26,149 nt of DNA from DASZIT01 sp035948855 (GTDB taxonomy: Bacteria; Actinomycetota; Acidimicrobiia; Acidimicrobiales; RAAP-2): assembly GCA_035948855.1 (NCBI GenBank), contig DASZIT010000001.1, positions 1 through 26,149 of the forward strand, read 5' to 3'. Of the stretch, positions 15,004 to 21,857 are shown piece by piece. A model generated the notes under the pieces. The model searched no databases. It was not told the DNA's origin and was given only the letters and a program-made list of their open reading frames with translations. Each line of letters starts with the position of its first letter. The first letter of the stretch is position 1. The translations under genes and the position numbers were made by a program.

Positions 15004-17454
15004 CTACGCCCGCTTGAGGGGGGCCATGCGGAGGAGAAGCTTCTTGCGACCGACGCTCTCGAAGTGGACTTCGGCCTCGGCGTCCTCGCCGGCCCCCCCG
15101 ACGACGATGACATCCCCTTCCCCCCAGAGTCCGTGGACCACCCGGTCCCCGACGCTCAGCCCGAGCAACTCGGCCCCGGTGCTGTCGGAGCCCCGCGGCC
15201 GCGACGACCCGAACCCGCCTCCGGAGCGGGCAACCCCGCGTCCGAACACACTGCGGCCGGGGGTCCCGGCGTCGTCGATGCCGCGTCCCTCCCCGAACCG
15301 GCCGTCGAGGTTCAACTGGTAGTCCTCCCGGCTGCCGCCGACGTCCCGGATCAGCTCGGCGGGTATCTCATTGAGGAACCGACTGGGGATGCTGCTGCCC
15401 GAGCTGCCCCACAGCATCCGGCTCCAGGCGTGGGAGAAATACAGGAACCGCTCCGCCCGGGTGATCCCGACATAACAGAGGCGCCGTTCCTCCTCCAGCT
15501 CCACCGGATCCCCGATCGACCGGAAGTGGGGAAAGACCCCGTCCTCCATGCCGGCCAGGAACACCGCCGGGAACTCGAGCCCCTTGGCGATGTGCATGGT
15601 CATCAGGGAGACCTGGGTCCCGTCACCGTCGAGCTCGTCGGAGCCGGCGATCAGGGCGGCCGCCTCCAGGAACTCGGCCAGGGTCTCGTACTGGGAGGCG
15701 TTGTTGGCCAGCTCGTCGACATTCTCGACCCGCCCGAGGGCCTCGATGCTCCCGTCGGCCAACAGGTCGTTGCGGTAGCCGGTCCGCTCGAGGATGGCCA
15801 CCACCAGCTGCCCGGGGCCGAGCCCCGCCCCTTCCCCGACCGGCTCGTCGGCCACCCGCGCCCCCACGCCACCGACGGGCTCCCCGGTTGGCGGCAACAG
15901 GTCACCGGGGGGGAGGGCGTCGCCGTCCTCGTTGGCCAGCGGTGGGACCTGCATCTCGGCCCGGAGTCTCTCCAGCAGGTCGGACAGGGCGGCCAGGCCC
16001 TTGGCCGCCTTGCCCCCGACCCCGGCATCGGTGGCGTGGGCCACCGCCTCCCCGAACGACTCCCCGTGCTGCTGGGCCCAGATGGCCAGCCGGGCGATCG
16101 AGCTGTCGCCCACCCCCCGTTTGGGCACGTTGACGATCCGGCGCCAGCTGACCTCGTCGTCGGGGTTGACCAGCACCCGGAGGTAGGCGAGGACGTCCTT
16201 CACTTCCCGCCGGTCGTAGAACTTGGTCCCGCCCACCACCTGGTAGGGGATCTCCGACCGGACCATGGCCTCTTCGAGGGCCCGGCTCTGGGCGTTGGTC
16301 CGGTAGAAGACGGCCACGTCGCCCCAGGACAGGTCCTGCTCGCGGCGGAGCCGTCGGATCTCGTGGGCGACCCAGGAGGCTTCGTCGTATTCGTCCTCGG
16401 CCCGGTACCGGGTGATCGGGTCGCCGACCCCGCGGTCGGTCCACAGCGTCTTGGGTATCCGGGACACGTTGTTGGCGATGACCGCGTTGGCGGCGTCCAG
16501 GATGGTCTGGGTGGAGCGGAAGTTCTGATCGAGGGTCACCACGGTGGCATCCGGGAACGCCGCCTCGAAGTCGAGGATGTTGGTGATGTCGGCCCCCCGG
16601 AACCGGTAGACCGACTGGTCGCTGTCCCCGACCACCACGATGTTGCGGTGCTCGCCGGCCAGCAGCACGGCCAGCGCGTTCTGGACCGAGTTGGTGTCCT
16701 GGTACTCGTCGATGAGCACATGGGTGAACCGGGTCCGGTAGTGCTCGAGCACGTCGGGGTGCTGGCGGAACAACTGGACGGTGTTGAGCAGCAGGTCGTC
16801 GAAGTCCATGGCGTTGGCCGCCACCATCCGCTGCTGGTAGATGTCGAAGACGTCGGCGATGCGCCGGTCGAAGATGGTGGCCGCCGCGGCGCGGTACTCG
16901 CTCGGGCCGAGCTGCTTCGACTTGGCCTGGCTGATCTGGCCGAGGATGGAGCGGGGGGCGAGCTTCTTGGTGTCGATGTCCAGCTCGCGACAGACGATCT
17001 CCACCAGGCGGCGGGAGTCGGCGTCGTCGTAGATAGTGAACGAGCCCTTGTACCCGAGCCGGTCACCGTGGGCCCGGAGGATGCGGACGCCGGCGGCGTG
17101 GAAGGTGGACACCCACATCCGATTCCCGCGTTCCCCGACCAACTCGACCACCCGACGGCGCATCTCGTCCGCCGCCTTGTTGGTGAAGGTGATGGCGAGG
17201 ATCTGCCAGGGCGCCGCCGTCCGGGTGGCGATCAGGTGGGCGATGCGCCGGGTGAGCACCCGGGTCTTCCCCGAGCCGGCCCCGGCGACGATCAGCAGCG
17301 GACCGCCGCGATGGACCACCGAACTGAGTTGGGGTGGGGTCAGGCCGGCCACCAGCTCGTTGGGGTCGATCATCCGATCCTTCGGACGCGGCTCCGGTTC
17401 CTGGTAGGCGACGTCGTTCTCGTCGAAGCGCAGCTCGGCGCTCCCGTCGGCCAT
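15004..17454 (-). CDS. pcrA: ATP-dependent DNA helicase PcrA/UvrD1
   Basis: This superfamily 1A 3'-5' helicase of 816 residues acts in nucleotide excision repair and in clearing proteins from DNA. Visible motifs in order are the Q-motif region GLTPPQLSSV, Walker A AGAGSGKT (57-64), Ia ITFTNKAADEMRRRV, II DEYQDTN, III VVGDSDQSVYRFRGADI, IV QNFRSTQTIL, V TMHIAKGLEFPAVF and VI ERRLCYVGITRAERFLYFS. The C-terminus VVHGLWGEGDVIVV onwards is the Tudor-like domain that contacts RNA polymerase. An insertion rich in Pro, Gly and Asp (around LANEDGDALPPGDLLPP) lies in the 2B region. The ATG at 17454 has GGGAG 5 nt upstream and begins 2 nt after the guaA stop; a GTG at 17460 overlapping that stop is the alternative. 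Confidence 0.96.
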   Translation of the reverse strand: MADGSAELRFDENDVAYQEPEPRPKDRMIDPNELVAGLTPPQLSSVVHRGGPLLIVAGAGSGKTRVLTRRIAHLIATRTAAPWQILAITFTNKAADEMRRRVVELVGERGNRMWVSTFHAAGVRILRAHGDRLGYKGSFTIYDDADSRRLVEIVCRELDIDTKKLAPRSILGQISQAKSKQLGPSEYRAAAATIFDRRIADVFDIYQQRMVAANAMDFDDLLLNTVQLFRQHPDVLEHYRTRFTHVLIDEYQDTNSVQNALAVLLAGEHRNIVVVGDSDQSVYRFRGADITNILDFEAAFPDATVVTLDQNFRSTQTILDAANAVIANNVSRIPKTLWTDRGVGDPITRYRAEDEYDEASWVAHEIRRLRREQDLSWGDVAVFYRTNAQSRALEEAMVRSEIPYQVVGGTKFYDRREVKDVLAYLRVLVNPDDEVSWRRIVNVPKRGVGDSSIARLAIWAQQHGESFGEAVAHATDAGVGGKAAKGLAALSDLLERLRAEMQVPPLANEDGDALPPGDLLPPTGEPVGGVGARVADEPVGEGAGLGPGQLVVAILERTGYRNDLLADGSIEALGRVENVDELANNASQYETLAEFLEAAALIAGSDELDGDGTQVSLMTMHIAKGLEFPAVFLAGMEDGVFPHFRSIGDPVELEEERRLCYVGITRAERFLYFSHAWSRMLWGSSGSSIPSRFLNEIPAELIRDVGGSREDYQLNLDGRFGEGRGIDDAGTPGRSVFGRGVARSGGGFGSSRPRGSDSTGAELLGLSVGDRVVHGLWGEGDVIVVGGAGEDAEAEVHFESVGRKKLLLRMAPLKRA

Positions 17455-17456
17455 CG

Positions 17457-19061
17457 TCACTCCCATTCGATGGTGCCGGGCGGCTTGGAGGTGATGTCCA
17501 ATGCCACCCGGTTGACGCCCTCGACCTCGTTGATGATCCGGGAGGAGAGGCGTTCCAAGACGTCGTAGGGCAGGCGGGCCCAGTCGGCAGTCATGGCGTC
17601 GTCGCTGGTGACGGCGCGAATCACGATGGGATAGGCATAGGTGCGCCCGTCCCCCATCACCCCGACGGTGCGCACCACCGGCATCACCGCGAAGCTCTGC
17701 CACAGCTGGCGGTAGAGGCCGGCCCGGCGGATCTCTTCGACCACGATGGCATCGGCGGCCCGGAGGATCTCCGCGCGCTCGGGGGTGACCTCGCCGACGA
17801 TCCGGACAGCCAGGCCCGGTCCCGGGAACGGTTGGCGCCAGACGATGTCGTGAGGGAGGCCGAGCTCCTCGCCGACGGCCCGGACCTCATCTTTGAACAG
17901 GAGCCGCAACGGCTCCACCAGCTCGAAGGCCAGATCCTCGGGCAGCCCGCCCACATTGTGATGGGACTTGATCTTGGCCGCGCTGTCCGAGCCCGACTCG
18001 ATGACGTCGGGGTAGAGGGTCCCCTGGACCAGGTAGCCCACCGGCTCCGAGTCGGAAGCCTCGCCTGGGGCGACGGAGTCGTCCTTCAGGTCACGAGCGA
18101 CTTCTTCGAAGACCCGGATGAACAGCTCACCGATGATCTTGCGCTTGGCCTCCGGATCGGTGACCCCGGCCAGGGCCCCGAAGAACCGGTCGGCCGCCTT
18201 GGCGTGGACCAGGTTGACGTGGAACTGCCGGCGGAAGGTGTCCTCGACCTGTTCCCCTTCGCCGGAGCGCATCAGGCCGGTGTCGACGAACACACAGGTC
18301 AACTGGTCCCCGATCGCCTTGTGGACCAGGGCGGCCGCCACCGCCGAGTCGACCCCGCCGGAGAGCGCGCACAGCACCCGAGCCGGGCCGACCTGGGCCC
18401 GGATCTTGTCCACCTGGGCCTCGATGATCGAGGTGTGGGTCCACGACGGCGGGCAACCGCAGACGTCGTAGAGAAACCGCTCGAGCAGGTCCCGGCCGCG
18501 TTCGGTATGGACCACCTCGGGGTGGAACTGCACGCCGTAGATGCGACGGTCGGGATCGTGGAGGGCGGCGACCTGGGCATCGGGGCTGTTGGCGGTCGGG
18601 ACGAACCCGTCGGGCACCACGCTGATGGCGTCGGCGTGGCTCATCCACACCTCGGCGTCGACCGGCCAGTCGACGAAGATCGGGGACCGTTCGGTGAGGG
18701 TCAGCGAGGTCCGTCCGTACTCGCCGCGTCCGGTGCGGGCGACTTCCCCACCGAGCTGCAGGGCCAGCAGCTGGGCGCCGTAGCAGATGCCCAGGATCGG
18801 GATGCCGGCGTCATAGATGGCCGGATCGATGTGGGGGGCCGGGTGCTCGTTGACCGACTTCGGCCCTCCGGAGAGGATGATGCCCTGCGGCCGCCGAGCC
18901 ACCATTTCCGCCGCGGTGATGGTGTGGGGAACGATCTCCGAATACACATGGGCTTCGCGGACCCGCCGAGCGATGAGCTGCGCGTACTGGGCCCCGAAGT
19001 CGACGACCAGGACCGGGCCGTCGACCAGACCTTCGACGGCGCTCGGCGAGGCAGGGCTCAA
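17457..19061 (-). CDS. guaA: GMP synthase (glutamine-hydrolysing)
   Basis: GuaA converts XMP to GMP using ATP and glutamine. The glutamine amidotransferase domain has the nucleophile in GICYGAQL (Cys93) and the rest of the triad in GVQFHPEV (His180, Glu182). The ATP pyrophosphatase P-loop is LSGGVDSA (234-241). The C-terminal dimerisation domain ends in the typical TSKPPGTIEWE. At 534 residues it is full length. The only usable start is a TTG at 19061 that overlaps the guaB3 stop (TTGA), so translation is probably coupled. The gene sits between guaB3 and pcrA; guaB3 and guaA act in the same purine branch. The classical guaB is not in the window. Confidence 0.97.
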   Translation of the reverse strand: MSPASPSAVEGLVDGPVLVVDFGAQYAQLIARRVREAHVYSEIVPHTITAAEMVARRPQGIILSGGPKSVNEHPAPHIDPAIYDAGIPILGICYGAQLLALQLGGEVARTGRGEYGRTSLTLTERSPIFVDWPVDAEVWMSHADAISVVPDGFVPTANSPDAQVAALHDPDRRIYGVQFHPEVVHTERGRDLLERFLYDVCGCPPSWTHTSIIEAQVDKIRAQVGPARVLCALSGGVDSAVAAALVHKAIGDQLTCVFVDTGLMRSGEGEQVEDTFRRQFHVNLVHAKAADRFFGALAGVTDPEAKRKIIGELFIRVFEEVARDLKDDSVAPGEASDSEPVGYLVQGTLYPDVIESGSDSAAKIKSHHNVGGLPEDLAFELVEPLRLLFKDEVRAVGEELGLPHDIVWRQPFPGPGLAVRIVGEVTPERAEILRAADAIVVEEIRRAGLYRQLWQSFAVMPVVRTVGVMGDGRTYAYPIVIRAVTSDDAMTADWARLPYDVLERLSSRIINEVEGVNRVALDITSKPPGTIEWE

Positions 19062-20221
19062 TGGCCCATGCCGACACCCTGCGAACGCTGCAGGTCCTTG
19101 CCTTCAGTCTGCAGGGCCGGCGCCACCATCACTTCGGCCTTCTGGAATTCCTTGACCGTCTCGTAGCCGCAGGTGGCCATGGCCGTGCTCAACGCCCCGA
19201 ACAGGTTCATCCGCCCGTCGTTCTCATGGGCGGGGCCGAGGAGGATCTCCCGGAGGGTGCCCCGGGTGGTCGTCTTCACCCGAGCCCCGCGGGGAAGGGT
19301 CGGATGGAAGGTGGCCATGCCCCAGTGGTAGCCGCGGGCCGGGGCTTCCACCGCCGAGGAGAGCGGCGATCCCAGCATCACCGCGTCGGCGCCACAGGCG
19401 ATGGCCTTGGCGATGTCACCGCCCTTGGACATGCCGCCATCGGCGATCACATGGCAGTAGACACCGGTCTCGTCGAGGTGCCGCATCCGGGCGCCGGCGA
19501 CGTCGGCGATGGCGGTGGCCTGGGGCACGCCGATGCCGAGGACGCCCCGGGTGGTGCAGGCGTTACCGGGACCGACCCCGACCAGCACGCCCACCGCGCC
19601 GGTGCGCATGAGGTGGAGGCCGGCCTGGTAGGAGGCGCACCCGCCGACGATCACCGGGATCTCGAACTCCCGGATGAAACGCTTCAGGTTGAGGGGCTCG
19701 ACCGTCTTGGAGACATGCTCGGCGGAGACCACCGTGCCCTGGATGACCAGCATGTCCAGCTCGGCGGCCAGCAGGGCCGGCGCGAACAACGCCGTCTTCT
19801 GCGGAGTGACCGAGGCGGCGGTGGTGACCCCGGCCGCGCTCATCTCCTTGATCCGGGCGGTGACCAGTTCCATCTTCACCGGCTCGGCGTACATCTGTTG
19901 CATGCGGGCGGTGGCCTTCTCGGTCGGCAGCTCGCGGATCTCATCGAACAGCGGGGTGGGATCCTCGTACCGGGTCCAGAGTCCCTCGAGGTTCAAGACG
20001 CCCAGCCCACCCAGGCGACCGATCTCGATGGCGGTGGCCGGGCTGACCACGCCGTCCATGGCCGAGGCGAGCAGCGGGAGCTCGAACCGGTAGGCGTCGA
20101 TCTCCCAGCTGATGTCCACATCCTCGGGGTCCCGGGTCCGCCGGCTGGGGACGATGGCGATGTCATCGAACCCGTACGCCCTCCGTCCCGATTTGAAGAT
20201 GCCGATCTCTAGTTCAGCCAC
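19058..20221 (-). CDS. guaB3: GuaB3 family IMP dehydrogenase-related protein
   Basis: This 387-residue TIM-barrel protein of the IMPDH/GMP-reductase family lacks CBS domains and is close in size to mycobacterial GuaB3. The N-terminus (ELEIGIFKSGRRAYGFDDIA, then IVPSRRTRDPEDVD) is diagnostic of GuaB3. The active-site loop reads GVGPGNACTTRGVLGIGVPQ, with a cysteine at position 222 where IMPDH has its catalytic Cys. It is followed by HVIADGGMSKGGDIAKAIAC and ADAVMLGSPL, the phosphate-binding part. The GTG at 20221 is preceded by GGAGGAGA about 5-8 nt upstream, which sets the start; earlier in-frame codons extend into non-coding sequence. GuaB3 of cyanobacteria is reported to be an IMP dehydrogenase, while the actinobacterial function is unsettled. 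guaA follows in a TTGA overlap. Confidence 0.94.
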   Translation of the reverse strand: MAELEIGIFKSGRRAYGFDDIAIVPSRRTRDPEDVDISWEIDAYRFELPLLASAMDGVVSPATAIEIGRLGGLGVLNLEGLWTRYEDPTPLFDEIRELPTEKATARMQQMYAEPVKMELVTARIKEMSAAGVTTAASVTPQKTALFAPALLAAELDMLVIQGTVVSAEHVSKTVEPLNLKRFIREFEIPVIVGGCASYQAGLHLMRTGAVGVLVGVGPGNACTTRGVLGIGVPQATAIADVAGARMRHLDETGVYCHVIADGGMSKGGDIAKAIACGADAVMLGSPLSSAVEAPARGYHWGMATFHPTLPRGARVKTTTRGTLREILLGPAHENDGRMNLFGALSTAMATCGYETVKEFQKAEVMVAPALQTEGKDLQRSQGVGMGH

Positions 20222-20264
20222 GTCTGTCTCCTCCGGCCCTTGGGTACGAATCCTCGAACGTCTG

Positions 20265-20294
20265 ATCGGCAATTTGCACTGACGCCCTGCCGAT
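20265..20294 (-). promoter_or_regulatory. Inverted repeat between the Nudix gene and guaB3
   Basis: ATCGGCA (20265-20271) and TGCCGAT (20288-20294) form a 7-bp inverted repeat with a 16-nt spacer, 44-73 bp upstream of the guaB3 start. It could be an operator for the guaB3-guaA-pcrA unit, a leader stem, or a weak terminator of the Nudix gene. Confidence 0.4.
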
Positions 20295-20358
20295 GAGCTT
20301 CCCCCACGATACCGCTTGGCGTCCTCGACCCCGGCGAGGGTGGGGCCGGAAATTGCGC

Positions 20359-21132
20359 TCATGCGGCAAAGGGCACCGGCAATCCCAGAGTCAGGCAGAG
20401 CAGCTCCATCAGCACCCGGGCGGTGACGCCCCAGATGGTCTCCCCCTCGGCATCGAAGAACCACACCGGAAAGGCCGCTCCGTCGGGCCCCCCGATTCCC
20501 GGACGGCCGGGGACCGACCACCACTCCTCGGAGAAGACGTCATCGGCCAGCAGGTCGGAGAGGGCGACATCGAAGATGCGAGCCACCTCCGCCGGTTCCG
20601 CCACCAGCTTCGGCCGAGCGGTGAGGACGGCGACCACCGGTGTCACCAGGGAGGTGGAGGAGACGGTGGGCATGGTGTTCAGGTGGCCGATGATCTCCGA
20701 GGCCGACGGATCCAGCCCTATCTCCTCGTGAGCCTCCCGCCGGGCGCCGTCGTCGACGGATTCGCCGGGCTCGAGGCGGCCACCGGGGAAGGCGACTTCT
20801 CCGGTATGGGACCGGAGGCGGTTCGAGCGGACGGTGAGGATGACCCGGGTCTCGCCCTCCTCCTCGAAGAGGCCGACCAGCACCCCGGCCGGAATGCCGG
20901 CGACCACCACCCCGGAGAGGGAGAGGATGGATGGGGCGGAGGTCCCGTCGCCCGAGGCGGCCAGCGGAGGGGTGGGCCGTCCCTCGACCGCCTCCGTCAC
21001 CCGATCGAGGGTGAGGTGGCTCCGGGCGGAAGCCGGGAGCCCGGCCCAGGGTGCCGGCCCTCCCGGGCGGGAAGCCGGTGGGCGGGGAATGACCTGGGGG
21101 CCGGTCTGCGGGGTGTTCGGCGATGACGACAT
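20359..21132 (-). CDS. Nudix hydrolase, probable CoA pyrophosphatase (NudL-like)
   Basis: This 257-residue protein has a clear Nudix box at 118-140 (GRLEPGESVDDGARREAHEEIGL), with the metal-binding REAHEE core. The preceding segment LTVRSNRLRSHTGEVAFPGG matches the extra signature of the CoA-pyrophosphatase (NudL/UPF0035) subgroup, which cleaves CoA or its derivatives to 3',5'-ADP and phosphopantetheine. The N-terminal 65 residues are Pro/Ser-rich and probably disordered. The ATG at 21132 has AGGA 4 nt upstream. That ribosome site is part of a 6-bp inverted repeat (21134-21139 with 21151-21156). It is divergent from the UPF0145 gene, and its 3' end faces guaB3 on the same strand across 137 bp. 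Confidence 0.88.
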   Translation of the reverse strand: MSSSPNTPQTGPQVIPRPPASRPGGPAPWAGLPASARSHLTLDRVTEAVEGRPTPPLAASGDGTSAPSILSLSGVVVAGIPAGVLVGLFEEEGETRVILTVRSNRLRSHTGEVAFPGGRLEPGESVDDGARREAHEEIGLDPSASEIIGHLNTMPTVSSTSLVTPVVAVLTARPKLVAEPAEVARIFDVALSDLLADDVFSEEWWSVPGRPGIGGPDGAAFPVWFFDAEGETIWGVTARVLMELLCLTLGLPVPFAA

Positions 21133-21233
21133 GGGGTCCTAAGGATACGGGGACCCGGCACCGTCGACCGCATCCCGATAGGTTTGGCGTCCGGCCCCAC
21201 CGGGGCGTCGAGGCACACCGCGGGAGGCAACCC

Positions 21234-21602
21234 ATGGCCGACGAGGAAGCACCACAGTACGGGCAGCCGGGAGTACCCCAGTTCCCGATCACCACCGCCC
21301 TCGAGTTTCCCGAGTGGCCGGTCCAGCGGAGCTTGGGCATGGTCTTCGGGGTGGTGGTCCGGTCGATGGGCATCGGCAAGGGCATCACCGCCGGGTTCAA
21401 GGCCATGGCCGGCGGCGAGGTGAAGCAGTACACCCGGCTGGTGGAAGACAGTCGGCGCCACGCCATGGATCGCATGATCGAGAACGCCCGCCTGCTCGGC
21501 GCCAACGGCATCATCTCCATGCGATTCGACTCTTCGGAAGTAGGCCAGTCGCTCACCGAGATCGTCGCCTACGGCACCGCGGTCATCGTCGGCGCCAGCT
21601 AG
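21234..21602 (+). CDS. UPF0145 (YbjQ-like) family protein
   Basis: This 122-residue protein fits the YbjQ/UPF0145 fold. It has an opening strand ITTALEFPEW, then the GMVFGVVVRSMGIG segment and a Gly-rich stretch (AGFKAMAGGEVKQYTRLVED). A helix RRHAMDRMIENARLLGANGI and closing strands ending in YGTAVIV follow. This is the same order as E. coli YbjQ, which forms ring-like pentamers of unclear function. The ATG at 21234 has GGGAGG 6 nt upstream; an earlier in-frame start would run into the divergent promoter region. It is followed after 10 bp by a small membrane protein and is probably co-transcribed with it. No heavy-metal-binding motif is evident. Confidence 0.85.
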   Translation: MADEEAPQYGQPGVPQFPITTALEFPEWPVQRSLGMVFGVVVRSMGIGKGITAGFKAMAGGEVKQYTRLVEDSRRHAMDRMIENARLLGANGIISMRFDSSEVGQSLTEIVAYGTAVIVGAS

Positions 21603-21612
21603 GTCGGGTCGG

Positions 21613-21834
21613 GTGGGAGCGGTCATCGGGGTGCTCATCGGGTTGGTCATCGTCGGGGTGCTGGTCTACAGCATCTTCCTCCGCCGCCATGGCGAGTCCG
21701 ACCGGCCGCAACCCGACTGGCGGCCGACCGACGAGGTGTTCAACGACCCTTCCACCAACCGGGTCATGCGGGTCTGGCTGGACGGGTCCGGAGAGCGCCG
21801 CTACGTGCCGGAGGCCGACCGCCCGTCGGTCTGA
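21613..21834 (+). CDS. Small single-pass membrane protein
   Basis: This 73-residue protein starts with a GTG 10 bp after the UPF0145 stop. Residues 2-22 form one clear membrane helix (AVIGVLIGLVIVGVLVYSIF), followed by an Arg/His-rich cytoplasmic side and a hydrophilic tail. The tail contains DWRPTDEVFNDPSTNRVMRV and then a VWLDGSGERRYVPE segment. The family is not recognised. GC-rich codon usage and close spacing to the upstream gene support it being real. It may anchor or partner the UPF0145 protein; that is inference from position only. Its 3' end faces the IPT/TIG gene with a 23-bp gap. Confidence 0.65.
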   Translation: MGAVIGVLIGLVIVGVLVYSIFLRRHGESDRPQPDWRPTDEVFNDPSTNRVMRVWLDGSGERRYVPEADRPSV

Positions 21835-21857
21835 ACGCTTCGTCGGTACCGTCCCAA

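Noticed and set aside
14878..17568. 896-codon plus-strand frame opposite pcrA
   Set aside because: The minus strand carries all helicase motifs in order; the plus-strand translation has no family resemblance.
17334..19166. 610-codon plus-strand frame opposite guaA
   Set aside because: Shadow of guaA, whose active-site motifs are complete on the minus strand.
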